Origin: Azospirillum canadense | GTDB taxonomy: Bacteria > Pseudomonadota > Alphaproteobacteria > Azospirillales > Azospirillaceae | Direction: 5' to 3' | NCBI RefSeq assembly: GCF_025961225.1 | Contig: NZ_JAOQNG010000002.1 | Span: 434,001 to 498,000 of the forward strand | DNA length: 64,000 bases | In this document: piece by piece, positions 51,379 to 60,207 of the stretch | How the letters are laid out: every line of letters begins with the position of its first letter | How positions within the stretch are numbered: the first letter of the stretch is position 1 | Made by a program: the position numbers and the translations under genes | The notes under the pieces: generated by a model | The model's input: the letters and a program-made list of their open reading frames with translations, nothing else | Told to the model about the DNA's origin: nothing | Databases searched by the model: none

Positions 51379-51867
51379 ATGAAGCGCGCCGACCTGACCG
51401 AAAAGATCCTCGACATCAAGCGGGACAAGGGCCTGACCTGGGCGCAGATCGCCGAGGCGATCGGCGGCTATTCGCCCATCCTCATCACCGCCGCCCTGCT
51501 CGGCCAGATGAAGCTGACCAAGCCGCAGGCCGACAAGGCCGCCGAGCTGTTCGGCCTGTCGCCCAGCGAGGCGAAGATGCTGAACGAGGTGCCCTACCGC
51601 GGCTCCATCCCGACGATGCCGCCGACCGACCCGCTGGTCTACCGCTTCTACGAGCTGGTGATGGTCTACGGCACGACCTTTAAGGAGCTGATCCAGGAGG
51701 AGTTCGGCGACGGCATCATGTCCGCCATCGACTTCGAGATGGACATGGAGCGCCTGCCCAACCCGAAGGGCGACCGGGTGAAGCTGACCATGTCCGGCAA
51801 GTTCCTGCCTTACAAGTATTACGGCAATGAAGACGGCGTGCCTGATTACGGGTTCGGCGACGCCTGA
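51379..51867 (+). CDS. cynS: Cyanate hydratase (cyanase)
   Basis: 162 residues from ATG 51379 with AGGAGA upstream. It matches cyanase throughout: N-terminal helical domain (KRDKGLTWAQIAEAIGGYSPILITAALLGQMKL) and catalytic domain with Arg89 and Glu92 in VYRFYELVMVYGTTFKELIQEEFGDGIMSAIDF, Ser115 following; these equal Arg96, Glu99 and Ser122 of the E. coli enzyme. It converts cyanate and bicarbonate to ammonia and carbon dioxide, so cyanate can serve as nitrogen source. No cynT carbonic anhydrase or cyanate transporter is adjacent. The sigma-54 promoter and divergent activator indicate nitrogen- or signal-controlled expression. Confidence 0.97.
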   Translation: MKRADLTEKILDIKRDKGLTWAQIAEAIGGYSPILITAALLGQMKLTKPQADKAAELFGLSPSEAKMLNEVPYRGSIPTMPPTDPLVYRFYELVMVYGTTFKELIQEEFGDGIMSAIDFEMDMERLPNPKGDRVKLTMSGKFLPYKYYGNEDGVPDYGFGDA

Positions 51868-51888
51868 CCCTGTGGACCCGCGCGCCGG

Positions 51889-52608
51889 TCACGCAGGCTG
51901 GGGAACCGTCACCAGCCGGCCGTCCACGAGGTGGAAGCGCTGGGGCGCGGTGGCGGCGAGGCCGGCGTCGTGGGTCACCACGGCGACGGTCCGCCCGGCG
52001 CGCGCCAACCCGTGCAGAATCTCGAACACCGCAGCGGCGTTGCGGGTGTCCAGCGCCCCGGTCGGCTCGTCCGCCAGGATGAAGGGCGGGTCGTTGGCGA
52101 GCGCCCGCGCGACGGCCGTGCGCTGGCGCTGCCCGCCCGACAACTGCGCGGGCAGCTTGTCCGCCTGCTCCGCCATACCCAGGCTGTCGAGGATCTCCAG
52201 CGCACGGTTCCGCATCCCGGCGCCAGACAGCGCCCCCAGTTCCCGCATCGGCACCAGCACGTTGTCCAGCACCGAAAATTCCGGCAGCAGGAAATGGAAC
52301 TGGAAGACGAAGCCGAACCGCTCCAACCGCAGCCGGTCGCACGTCGCCGAATCCAGCCCCGTGGTCGGCGCGCCGTCCACCAGCACCTCCCCCGACGTCG
52401 GCCGGTCGAGCAGCCCGAGCAGATAGAGCAGCGACGACTTGCCGGACCCGGACGGGCCGGTGATCGCCGCCAGCGCGCCCGGCCGGATCGTCAGGCTGAC
52501 GCCGTCCACCAGCACGGTCGGCACCGGCCCCGGCAGCAGGCGGACGAGGTCCACCGCCCGCAGCCCTCTCTCCATCTCCACGACACCCTCCATGACGGCG
52601 CCCGGCAT
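51889..52608 (-). CDS. ABC transporter ATPase (LolD/MacB-type)
   Basis: 239 residues; the first ATG at 52608 overlaps the permease stop (TGATG), with in-frame ATGs at 52593 and 52575 as alternatives. Walker A GPSGSGKSS, Q-loop region FGFVFQFHFLLPEFSVLDNVLVPM, signature LSGGQRQRTAVARALANDPPFILADEPTGALD and H-loop VAVVTHD are all present. The sequence is of the LolD/MacB class, which serves FtsX-fold permeases. Third gene of a three-gene operon. Confidence 0.93.
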   Translation of the reverse strand: MPGAVMEGVVEMERGLRAVDLVRLLPGPVPTVLVDGVSLTIRPGALAAITGPSGSGKSSLLYLLGLLDRPTSGEVLVDGAPTTGLDSATCDRLRLERFGFVFQFHFLLPEFSVLDNVLVPMRELGALSGAGMRNRALEILDSLGMAEQADKLPAQLSGGQRQRTAVARALANDPPFILADEPTGALDTRNAAAVFEILHGLARAGRTVAVVTHDAGLAATAPQRFHLVDGRLVTVPQPA

Positions 52609-53888
52609 CACACGGCCCCGCGGATGATGGTCAGCGGGTCGATACGCGCCGCCCGGCTGGCCGGCAGCCACGCGGCCAGGATGGAGGTCGCCAGCGCGAT
52701 GCCCCCGGCGATCGCAAAGCTGAGCGGGGAGGTGTCGACCCGCAGGGTCTGGGTGGGATCGGTGCTGCCGGGGGCGGGGATCATCCGCAACGCCTCCGCG
52801 ATGCCCACCGCGACGACCCAGCCGACCAGCATGCCGATCAGCCCGACCACCAGCCCCTCCACGATGAAAATGCGCGTCACCGTGGCCGGCGGCATCCCGA
52901 CGGAGCGCAGGATGGCGATGTCGCGCGCCTTCTCCAGCACCACCGTGGAAATGATGTTGAAGATGCCGAAGCCCGCCACCACCAGGATGGCGCCCGTGGT
53001 CATGTAGATGATGACGTTCTGCAATTGGAAGACGGACAGCACGCGGCTGTTCGTCTCCTCCCACGGGGCGGCCTTGTAGCCGAAGCGGCGTTCCAGCGCA
53101 TCGGCCACGGGGATGGAGCGGGCGACATCGGCCAAGCGGACGCGGATCTCGTTGATCACCCGCGGGCGCCCCTGGACTGCCTGCTGCTTGGCGAGTTGGA
53201 CGTAGATCTGGCCGGTGTCCAACTGCTCGATGCCGGTCTTGAACAGCCCGACGACGCGCAGCCGCGCCGTGCCGCCGGTGGGGCTGGCCAGCAGCACAGA
53301 ATCCCCCATGCCGATGGCCATCTTGGCGGCGAGCCCGGTGCCCAGGATCACCCCGTCGGTTGCGGCGTCCAGCGCGTCGAGCCGCCCGGCCACCATCTCC
53401 CCCGCCAGTTGGGTCGCCTTCGCCTCCCGCTCCGGCCGGATGCCCAGCACGGTGACGCCGTAGTCGCGGCCGGCGCGCCGCAGCAGCCCCTGCCCGCGCA
53501 GTGCCGGCGCCGCTTCCAGCCCCGGCATGGACTGGAGCGCGTCGAGGATCGCCTGCGCGTTGGCGATGCCGCGCACCGGATCGCGCGCCACGACGCGGCG
53601 CAGATCGAGCGCAGCGTGGGGCTCCAGCACCTCCAGCGGCTGGGCGGGCGGCGCGCGGTACTCGTCGGTGATCAGCACGTGCGGGGTGGATTCGACGATC
53701 TGCACCAGGAAATAATGCTGGAACCCGTGCATCATGCCGGAAATGGCGATGAAGAAGCCGACCCCCAGCGCCACCCCCAGGATCGACACCGCGCTCTGCC
53801 GGCGCCGGGCGCGCAGGTGGGCGATGGCGATCGACACCGGCAGCGGCAGCATCGACCAGCCGAAGCGATGACCGGTGAGCGTGGTCAT
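52608..53888 (-). CDS. ABC transporter permease (LolC/E, FtsX fold)
   Basis: 426 residues from ATG 53888, overlapping the adaptor gene stop (ATGA). One N-terminal helix (QSAVSILGVALGVGFFIAISGMMHGFQHYFL), a large periplasmic domain (about 55-280) and three C-terminal helices (IIYMTTGAILVVAGFGIFNIISTVVLEKARDIAILRSVGM; IFIVEGLVVGLIGMLVGWVVAVGIA; LSFAIAGGIALATSILAAWLPASRAARIDPLTIIRG). This is the mechanotransmission type of ABC permease; with an adaptor upstream it more likely exports or pulls out a substrate in the MacB manner than sorts lipoproteins. Confidence 0.92.
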   Translation of the reverse strand: MTTLTGHRFGWSMLPLPVSIAIAHLRARRRQSAVSILGVALGVGFFIAISGMMHGFQHYFLVQIVESTPHVLITDEYRAPPAQPLEVLEPHAALDLRRVVARDPVRGIANAQAILDALQSMPGLEAAPALRGQGLLRRAGRDYGVTVLGIRPEREAKATQLAGEMVAGRLDALDAATDGVILGTGLAAKMAIGMGDSVLLASPTGGTARLRVVGLFKTGIEQLDTGQIYVQLAKQQAVQGRPRVINEIRVRLADVARSIPVADALERRFGYKAAPWEETNSRVLSVFQLQNVIIYMTTGAILVVAGFGIFNIISTVVLEKARDIAILRSVGMPPATVTRIFIVEGLVVGLIGMLVGWVVAVGIAEALRMIPAPGSTDPTQTLRVDTSPLSFAIAGGIALATSILAAWLPASRAARIDPLTIIRGAV

Positions 53889-55108
53889 GGCCGCACCCGG
53901 ACGCGGTCGCCCTCGGCGAGGCCGGTTGGCGGCGCCTCCAGCAGCCGGTCGTCGGGGCCGATTCCCTCCGTCACCTCCACGCGGGCTGGTCCCTCGGCGC
54001 CCAGAGTCACGGGGACGCGTTTCACCCGCCCGTCCGGACCAACGGCCCAGACATGGGCCTGCCCCGGACGCCCGCCGCGCGGTGGGTCGCGCTGCACGGC
54101 GCCGGCGGGCACCAGAAGGGCGCCCCGCCGCTCCGCCACGATGACGTTCACGTCCAGCGTCATGCCGATGTAGAGCGGGGTGCCCGGCGGAAGCGTCGCC
54201 TCGATACGGTAGGTGCGCGTCTGGCTGTCGCTCTCCGCCCGGATGTTGGTCACCGCGGCCCGGAACACGTCGCCGGAAAAGGCCTCCGCCCGCGCCGCGA
54301 TGCGGGAGCCGAGATGAACCCGGGGAATGTCCCGCTCGTCGACGTCGGCGACGACGCGCAGGCGGGTGGGATCGGCCACGGTGAACAGCACGGCGTTGGC
54401 GGCCATGCTCTCCCCCGGTTCCGCCTGCCGACGCAGCACCACCCCGTCGATGGGCGCGTTGACGACGAGGTCGTCGAGCATGCGCCGGACCAGCGCCACG
54501 TCCGCCTCCATCTGCTGCCGCTCGGCCACCGCCTTGTCGCGCGCCTCGATCGTGGTGACCCCGCGCGCCAGGAGCGCTTCCACCCGCGCCGCATCGGACC
54601 GCGCCAGCCGCAGCCGCGCCTCGGCGTTTTGCAAGCGCTGCTCCAATTGCCGAGGGTCGAGCGTCGCCATGCGCTGCCCCGCGGTCACCCGGTCGCCGTC
54701 GTCCACCAGCACCGTCGCGACGCGGCCGCCGACCGGCGGTCCGACGCGCACGGTGTTGAGGGATTCGACCGTGCCGGTCGCGTACACCGCCTCGATGGCC
54801 GGCCCGCGCTCCACGCCGACCACAGCCACCAGCGGCGGCCGCCCTGCCCACCACAACGCCGTCCCTCCCAGCGCCGCCACCAGCAGCAGCACCGCCAGCG
54901 GCACCCGCAGCCAGCGCCACAGCGACGGCCGAGGAACGGCGGGAACGGCCGGGCGCGGCACGAGCGGCCGGTCCGCCACGGGTACGGGCACGGGCAAACC
55001 CGGCGCGGCCGGGTTCGAAAGGGTCTGGTCCGCCCGGGCGTCATCCGTCGATGCAGGCGCCGAATCCGGCGCGTTCGGCCGCGGTGCGGCCCCCTCTGGC
55101 TTCGTCAT
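53885..55108 (-). CDS. MacA/HlyD-type periplasmic adaptor of the ABC system
   Basis: 407 residues from ATG 55108; a TTG at 55120 is in frame. The first 65 residues are Pro/Ala-rich and cytoplasmic. One membrane helix (LRVPLAVLLLVAALGGTALWW), lipoyl halves (VESLNTVRVGPPVGGRVATVLVDDGDRVTAGQRMATLD; VVNAPIDGVVLRRQAEPGESM), a short helical hairpin, a barrel domain and a final membrane-proximal domain (RVEVTEGIGPDDRLLEAPPTGLAEGDRVRVRP). First gene of the three-gene ABC operon; all three genes overlap, so they form one complex. Confidence 0.92.
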   Translation of the reverse strand: MTKPEGAAPRPNAPDSAPASTDDARADQTLSNPAAPGLPVPVPVADRPLVPRPAVPAVPRPSLWRWLRVPLAVLLLVAALGGTALWWAGRPPLVAVVGVERGPAIEAVYATGTVESLNTVRVGPPVGGRVATVLVDDGDRVTAGQRMATLDPRQLEQRLQNAEARLRLARSDAARVEALLARGVTTIEARDKAVAERQQMEADVALVRRMLDDLVVNAPIDGVVLRRQAEPGESMAANAVLFTVADPTRLRVVADVDERDIPRVHLGSRIAARAEAFSGDVFRAAVTNIRAESDSQTRTYRIEATLPPGTPLYIGMTLDVNVIVAERRGALLVPAGAVQRDPPRGGRPGQAHVWAVGPDGRVKRVPVTLGAEGPARVEVTEGIGPDDRLLEAPPTGLAEGDRVRVRP

Positions 55109-55233
55109 CGTCGTGTCCAACGCGACGTGGAAACCCGCCCATCATAGCCCGTCGGCGCGCCGCTGCGATTGCGGCGTGTCAAAGCGGCGGCCAGTCGTGC
55201 TCTTTTTCGCGGCCCTCCGCCCGACGGCGAGCC

Positions 55234-56010
55234 TCAGTTCCGTGTGTGGAAGTGGCTGAGGAAGGACCGGGTGGCTTCCTGGCGCGGGTTGTCGATGACC
55301 TCCCGCGCCGGCCCCTCCTCCACGATCACGCCGTCACGCATGAAGACGACGCGGTCGGCCACATCCCGCGCGAAGGCGATCTCGTGGGTGACGATGATCA
55401 TCGTCATGCCCTCCGCCGCGAGGTCGCGCATCACCGACAGAACCTCCGACACCAGTTCGGGGTCGAGCGCGGAGGTGGCCTCGTCGAACAGCATGACCTC
55501 CGGCTCCATGGCCAGCGCCCGCGCGATGGCGACGCGCTGCTTCTGCCCACCGGACAGCCGGTTGGGAAAGGCGTCGGCCTTGTCGGCGAGGCCGACCTTG
55601 GCGAGCAGCCGGCGGGCGATGGCCTCGGCCTCGCCCTTGTGCATGTTCTTGGCGGAGATGGGACCTTCCATGACGTTCTGGAGGACCGTCATATGCGGGA
55701 ACAGGTTGAAGTGCTGGAACACCATCCCGGCGTTGGAGCGGAATTTCGCCTGCGCCTTGGGACTGGGCAGCGGCTTGTTGCCGTCGAAGTCGAAACTGTC
55801 AGCCCCGATGCGGATGCGCCCGCCGTTGGGGACGACCAGCAGGTTCAGGCAGCGCAGCAGTGTGGACTTGCCCGACCCCGACGGGCCGATCAGCGCGACC
55901 ACCGCGCCCGGGTCGATGTTCAGGTTGATGTCGCGCAGGACGACATGGTCGCCGAACTGCTTCTTCAGCGCCGCGACTTCGATTTTGGGGGCGGTCTGGG
56001 GGGTGTTCAT
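55234..56010 (-). CDS. Polar amino-acid type ABC transporter ATPase
   Basis: 258 residues. GlnQ/HisP-like throughout: VVALIGPSGSGKSTLLRCLNLL, AGMVFQHFNLFPHMTVLQNVMEGP, LSGGQKQRVAIARALAMEPEVMLFDEATSALDPELV, IIVTHEIAFARDVADRVVFMRDGVIVEEG. It powers the importer formed with the two genes upstream (21-base gap to the permease gene). Confidence 0.95.
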   Translation of the reverse strand: MNTPQTAPKIEVAALKKQFGDHVVLRDINLNIDPGAVVALIGPSGSGKSTLLRCLNLLVVPNGGRIRIGADSFDFDGNKPLPSPKAQAKFRSNAGMVFQHFNLFPHMTVLQNVMEGPISAKNMHKGEAEAIARRLLAKVGLADKADAFPNRLSGGQKQRVAIARALAMEPEVMLFDEATSALDPELVSEVLSVMRDLAAEGMTMIIVTHEIAFARDVADRVVFMRDGVIVEEGPAREVIDNPRQEATRSFLSHFHTRN

Positions 56011-56031
56011 GGCGACCTCGCTGCCGACGCT

Positions 56032-56694
56032 TTAGTGGCTGACCTGGAGTTTCCGTTCCGCCCGCTTCACGACGGCCGTCAAGGGGACCAGCACGACGAA
56101 GTAGATCAGGGCGACGATCGAATAGACCTCCAGCGGGCGGAAGGTGTCCGTCGCCGCGACCTGACCCTGGTACAGCAGGTCGGGCACCGCGACCACCGAC
56201 ACCAGCGAGGTGTTCTTGAACTGGATGATCGACTGGTTCATCAGCGGCGGGATCATGCGCTTCACCGCCTGCGGCAGCACGATGCGCCGCATGACGCGCG
56301 CCGGCGTCATGCCCAACGCCAGCCCCGCCTCTGTCTGGCCCGGCTCAATGGAGACGACGCCGCCGCGGATGACCTCCGCGTAGAAGGACCCGCCGTAGAG
56401 CGACAGAGTCAGCACCGACGCGGTGACCGCGTCGATCTGGATGCCGACCAGGATCGGCAGCGCGTAGTAGAACCACAGAAGCTGGACCAGCAGCGGCGTG
56501 CAGCGGAACAGCTCGATGTAGAGCCAGGACACCCAGCGCAGGACCGCGAAGCGCGACAGCTGGGCCAAGCCGGCGATCAGGCCCAGCAGCAGGCCGAGCA
56601 CGATGATCCCGATGGTCAGGCCGATGGTGACCAGCGTGCCGTTCAGGAACAGCCAGCGGTATCCCCAAAGGATGTCGTAGTTGAAGGTGTACAT
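56032..56694 (-). CDS. Polar amino-acid type ABC transporter permease
   Basis: 220 residues, typical HisM/GlnP size: GYRWLFLNGTLVTIGLTIGIIVLGLLLGLIAGLAQ, YIELFRCTPLLVQLLWFYYALPILVG, and the EAA loop EAGLALGMTPARVMRRIVLPQAVKRMIPPLMNQSIIQFKNTSLVSVV. Only one permease gene is present, so it probably works as a homodimer. Confidence 0.95.
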   Translation of the reverse strand: MYTFNYDILWGYRWLFLNGTLVTIGLTIGIIVLGLLLGLIAGLAQLSRFAVLRWVSWLYIELFRCTPLLVQLLWFYYALPILVGIQIDAVTASVLTLSLYGGSFYAEVIRGGVVSIEPGQTEAGLALGMTPARVMRRIVLPQAVKRMIPPLMNQSIIQFKNTSLVSVVAVPDLLYQGQVAATDTFRPLEVYSIVALIYFVVLVPLTAVVKRAERKLQVSH

Positions 56695-56766
56695 GCGGGG
56701 CCTGTTCGGAGTCGTCGGGGCGGCCGTAGGAAAATGGGGGCGGCGAGCCGGCCGCCCCTCGCGCCG

Positions 56767-57624
56767 TCAGAACGTGATGCCTTCGGGGATGTCGCTCATC
56801 GCGATGTCCACCTTGGCGAGGCTGTTCACCACCGCTTCCCGGATCAGGCCCAGGCCCTGGGCATAGACGATCCAGGTGTTGACGAAGTCGCGCAGCGTCT
56901 TGTCCGGCTCGCGCCGGAAGGCCGCGTTGGAGGTGGAGCCGAACATCGGCTGCGGCACCACGACCTTGCCCAGGCCCGGATCGCGCTTCACGGCGCGCAC
57001 GCCGCCCATCCAGAAGATCGACTGCGCGTCGGCGCGGCCGCTGCGCACCGCCAGCGTCGCCTCGTCCAGCGACTTGAAGCGGATGATCTGCGCCTTCGGG
57101 CACAGGCGGGAGGCGACCTGGTCGTGGGCCGACCCGACGTCCACGGCAATCTTCACCTCCGGCTTGTTCATGTCCGCCCAGGTCTTCGGGTCGAAGCCCG
57201 GCTTGGCGATCACGACCAGCGCGCTGTTGTAGACCGGGACCGAGAAATCGACCGCGAGCGCCCGCTTCGGCGTCGGGTTCATGCCGAACATGATGTCGAT
57301 CTTGTTGGCCTGGAGGTCCAGGATGCCGTTGCCCCAGGTGGTCTCCACCACCTCAAGCGCGACGTCCATGTCGGTGGCGAGCGCCGACGCGATGTCCCAG
57401 AACTGGCCGGACCACTGGCCGGTGGACTGGTCCTTCATGATCCACGGCGCGCCGGTGGCGACGCCGCCGATGCGCAGTTTCTTCGCCTTCAAAATCCGGT
57501 CGAAGCTGCCGCCGGCCTCCTGCGCCGCGGCCGGAGCCGCCGCCATGCCGGCCGCCCCGACACCAACCGCCGCCACCGCGGCGCCCATCCCCATCAGACC
57601 AGCCAGGTCCCTGCGATTGACCAT
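56767..57624 (-). CDS. Family-3 ABC substrate-binding protein
   Basis: 285 residues from ATG 57624, with GGGAG and GGAG before it. The N-terminus has a twin-arginine-like signal (NRRDLAGLMGMGAAVAAVG, ending at AAAQEAG). The binding fold: LRIGGVATGAPWIMKDQSTGQWSGQFWDIASALATDMDVALEVVETTWGNGILDLQANKIDIMFGMNPTPKRALAVDFS. The usual arginine that binds the carboxylate of an amino acid is seen near TPKRALAVDFS. The ligand may be an amino acid or related hydroxy/keto acid; the enzymes nearby suggest an acid that enters through aldol cleavage and hydroxy-acid oxidation (inference). Confidence 0.93.
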   Translation of the reverse strand: MVNRRDLAGLMGMGAAVAAVGVGAAGMAAAPAAAQEAGGSFDRILKAKKLRIGGVATGAPWIMKDQSTGQWSGQFWDIASALATDMDVALEVVETTWGNGILDLQANKIDIMFGMNPTPKRALAVDFSVPVYNSALVVIAKPGFDPKTWADMNKPEVKIAVDVGSAHDQVASRLCPKAQIIRFKSLDEATLAVRSGRADAQSIFWMGGVRAVKRDPGLGKVVVPQPMFGSTSNAAFRREPDKTLRDFVNTWIVYAQGLGLIREAVVNSLAKVDIAMSDIPEGITF

Positions 57625-57717
57625 CTCCGTCTCCCTTCCGTGTGTTGCCATTCCCGTCGTCATCGAAGGGCCGCTTTGCGCGGCCGTTGGTCTTGGGCCT
57701 TTGTCAGGCCAGCCCCT

Positions 57718-58617
57718 TCAAGCCAGGGCAATGGAGCGCGCGTGGGCGGCGACCGCCTCCAGCTTCGCGTTCGTCTCCGCGCTCGGCGGCAGAAGCGGCA
57801 GGCGCACGCCGCCGACCGGCATGCCGGCCAGCGCCATGTAGGCCTTCAGCGGACCGGGGTTGGTTTCCAGGAAGATCGAGTTCACCACCGGGTCGATCTG
57901 CGCCTGGGCCTCCAGCGCCTCGTTCAGCTTGCCGGCGCGCGCCAGGGCGAAGATGCGCAACCAGATCTTCGGGTAGATGGTTGCGGACGCCAGCACGCCG
58001 CCGCGGGCGCCCAGCGCGACGTGGGTCGCGAACAGCGGCTCTTCGCCGCTCAGCACCGCAATCTTGTCGCCGGCCAGCTTGATGGTCTTGATGAACTCCG
58101 GCATGTCGTAGGAGGAGAACTTCATGCCGATGATCGAGCCGTCCTCCGCCATCGCCTGCACGGCCTCGGCGGTCGCCGACACCGTCGTGCGGCGCGGGAT
58201 CTGGTACAGCATCACCGGAAGGTCGACCGCGTCGCGGTAGGCCTTGAAGTAGGCGCGCATGCCGTCCTGCGTACCGGGCGCGTAGTAGGGCGTGACCGTC
58301 ATCACGGCCGCCGCACCGGCTTGTGCGAAATCGCGGCCGGCCTCGACCGCGTCGTGGAATCCGGTGGACAGCACGCCGGGGATGACGGGCTTGTCCCCCG
58401 CCTCCTCCACGCAGGTCGCCACGATCAGCTTGCGCTCGTCCCGCGACAGGGCCGGATATTCGCCCGTGCCGCCGATGGGAACGACGCCGGAGGCGCCGGC
58501 ATCCAGCTGGTGCCGCACAAGGCGCTTCAGCCCGGCGACGTCGACGGAGCCGTCGCTTGTCAGCGGCGTGACGATCGCGCTGAAAAGGCCGCTGATCTCC
58601 GTTTGGGTGAGTTCCAT
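57718..58617 (-). CDS. DapA-family lyase/aldolase (class I, Schiff base)
   Basis: 299 residues from ATG 58617 with GAGGA 6 bases upstream. DapA/NAL superfamily: GLFSAIVTPLTSDGSVDVAGLKRLV, GTGEYPALSRDERKLI (usually GTTGE), Tyr138 in VMLYQIPRR, Schiff-base Lys166 in IIGMKFSS. The enzyme-specific Arg138 of true dihydrodipicolinate synthase is not evident to me, and its catabolic neighbours suggest a lyase such as hydroxy-oxoglutarate, deoxy-oxosugar acid or similar aldolase. Precise substrate unassigned. Confidence 0.9.
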   Translation of the reverse strand: MELTQTEISGLFSAIVTPLTSDGSVDVAGLKRLVRHQLDAGASGVVPIGGTGEYPALSRDERKLIVATCVEEAGDKPVIPGVLSTGFHDAVEAGRDFAQAGAAAVMTVTPYYAPGTQDGMRAYFKAYRDAVDLPVMLYQIPRRTTVSATAEAVQAMAEDGSIIGMKFSSYDMPEFIKTIKLAGDKIAVLSGEEPLFATHVALGARGGVLASATIYPKIWLRIFALARAGKLNEALEAQAQIDPVVNSIFLETNPGPLKAYMALAGMPVGGVRLPLLPPSAETNAKLEAVAAHARSIALA

Positions 58618-58941
58618 AGAGTGTCCTCGCATGGCGTTGTCGCGTGGATGTGCTGGGCGGCGTGCCAAACCCTCTGCGCCGGCCGCCCTGGGCAGTGTCG
58701 AGCGCGGAATCGAAATGGTCTTAAAGAACATCCCCAGCCAAAGGCCGAGACATCGCCCAAGAAGAAGCCCACTCTTAAAAATAAAACCGCTTATTGAAAA
58801 AGCGTTGGAGGAACGACGACCCCATGAGTGTAAACCCCACCGTCCGTCCACAGTCAGCAGTGTGAACCTATTTTCCCCTATCCTGCAACACCAAATCGTA
58901 TCATCGGAAAACAAATATGATCCGACAACCAAGGGAGGCGA
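58618..58941. promoter_or_regulatory. AT-rich promoter region of the DapA-like and ABC genes, with one dyad
   Basis: 324 bases without a gene, between the end of the hydroxy-acid oxidase gene and the DapA-like gene, both leftward. AT-rich stretch at 58730-58800. At 58896-58925 an inverted repeat TCGTATCAT-N12-ATGATCCGA (8 of 9 positions) may bind one of the two regulators in this cluster (IclR or XRE-cupin). No sigma-54 site is seen. Confidence 0.5.
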
Positions 58942-60105
58942 TCAGCCGCGGGCGGGCTCCACCGTCCCGATGATGTCGGGGATCGACGGCGCGCCGAGGA
59001 AGCCCATGGTGGTCAGCAGCTCGCGCCGGAAAATGTCCAGCACGGCGCCCGCTCCCTCGGCCCCGCCGATGGCGAGGCCATACAGCACCGAACGGCCGAG
59101 CAGCACGCCCTGCGCGCCCATCCCGATGTACTTCGCCACATGGCTGCCGCGCCGCACCCCACCGTCCGCCAGCACGGTCATCCGGTGGCCGACCCGGTCG
59201 ACGATATCGGGCAGGCGCGTCGCCGGGCTGGCGGCGCTGTCCAGGTTGCGGGCGCCGTGGTTGGACACGACGATGCCGTCCACGCCCATCTCCGCCGCCC
59301 GAACCGCGTCGTCGGCGCGGAGCACACCCTTCAGGATCAATTGGCCCTTCCAGGCCGACCGCAGAGTCCGCACATCCTCCCAGTTGACGTCCTGGGCGAG
59401 GCTGATCTCGTCCGCCACGGCCACACGGCCGAGGGCGGTGCGAAATTCCTCCGGATAATGCGCGTAGGTCGGCACGCCACCGTTCCGCAGATACTTTGCG
59501 AAAACATTCACGAACCAGCGCGGGTGGGCGACGCAGTCGAGCCCGGCCCGGATCGACGGCTTGATCGGGATGCCGAAGCCGTTGCGGATGTTGTATTCCC
59601 GGTTGGGCGCCACCGCGGTGTCCACCGTCAGGACCAACGCCTCGGCCCCCGCCCGCTCGGCCCGCTTCACCAGCTGGACGGCGCGGTCGCGGTTGCGCCA
59701 GACATAGAGCTGGAACCACAGCCGCGCCTTCGACTCCTCGGCGATCTGTTCGATGGACGTGATGGATTGCGTGGACACGCAGAAGGGAATGCCGGCCGCA
59801 GCCGCGGCCTTCGCCAGTTCAACCTCCCCATCGTACCAGATCAGCCCGGCGACCGCGGTGGGCGCTATGACCAGCGGCAGGGGCTGGTGCGTGCCGAAGA
59901 TCGACGTCGCCGCGTTCCGGTTGGAAATGTCCACGAGGACGCGCGGGTTGAAGGTCACGCTGTCGAGCGACCGCTTGGCCTCGCCAAGGCCCACCTCGTC
60001 CTCGGTGCCGCGCTCGATGTATTCGAACAGGCCGCGCGGCAGGCGGGAGCGTGCCCGGTCCCTGGCCTCGGCAACGTTCAATAGGGGGCGAGCACCAAGT
60101 CTCAT
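58942..60105 (-). CDS. FMN-dependent alpha-hydroxy-acid oxidase/dehydrogenase
   Basis: 387 residues from ATG 60105; the TTG at 60126 is less likely. LldD/glycolate-oxidase family: PRGLFEYIERGTEDEVGL, PLVIAPTAVAGLIWYDGEVELAKAAAAAGIPFCVSTQS, LWFQLYVWRNRD, LILKGVLRADDAVRAAEMGVDGIVVSNHGARNLD (active-site histidine in SNHG), VLADGGVRRGSHVAKYIGMGAQGVLLGRSVLYGLA. It oxidises an L-2-hydroxy acid to the 2-oxo acid. It is divergent from the GlcD-type gene, which would handle the D-isomer. Confidence 0.93.
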   Translation of the reverse strand: MRLGARPLLNVAEARDRARSRLPRGLFEYIERGTEDEVGLGEAKRSLDSVTFNPRVLVDISNRNAATSIFGTHQPLPLVIAPTAVAGLIWYDGEVELAKAAAAAGIPFCVSTQSITSIEQIAEESKARLWFQLYVWRNRDRAVQLVKRAERAGAEALVLTVDTAVAPNREYNIRNGFGIPIKPSIRAGLDCVAHPRWFVNVFAKYLRNGGVPTYAHYPEEFRTALGRVAVADEISLAQDVNWEDVRTLRSAWKGQLILKGVLRADDAVRAAEMGVDGIVVSNHGARNLDSAASPATRLPDIVDRVGHRMTVLADGGVRRGSHVAKYIGMGAQGVLLGRSVLYGLAIGGAEGAGAVLDIFRRELLTTMGFLGAPSIPDIIGTVEPARG

Positions 60106-60207
60106 GATCGATTTCGCTCCCGCCAAATTTTCATCTTCGGGAAAAACTTTTCGTATGCTAGACAGAGAGCAGCAAAATCGTCAACGCGGATCTTCGAGGA
60201 AAATACC

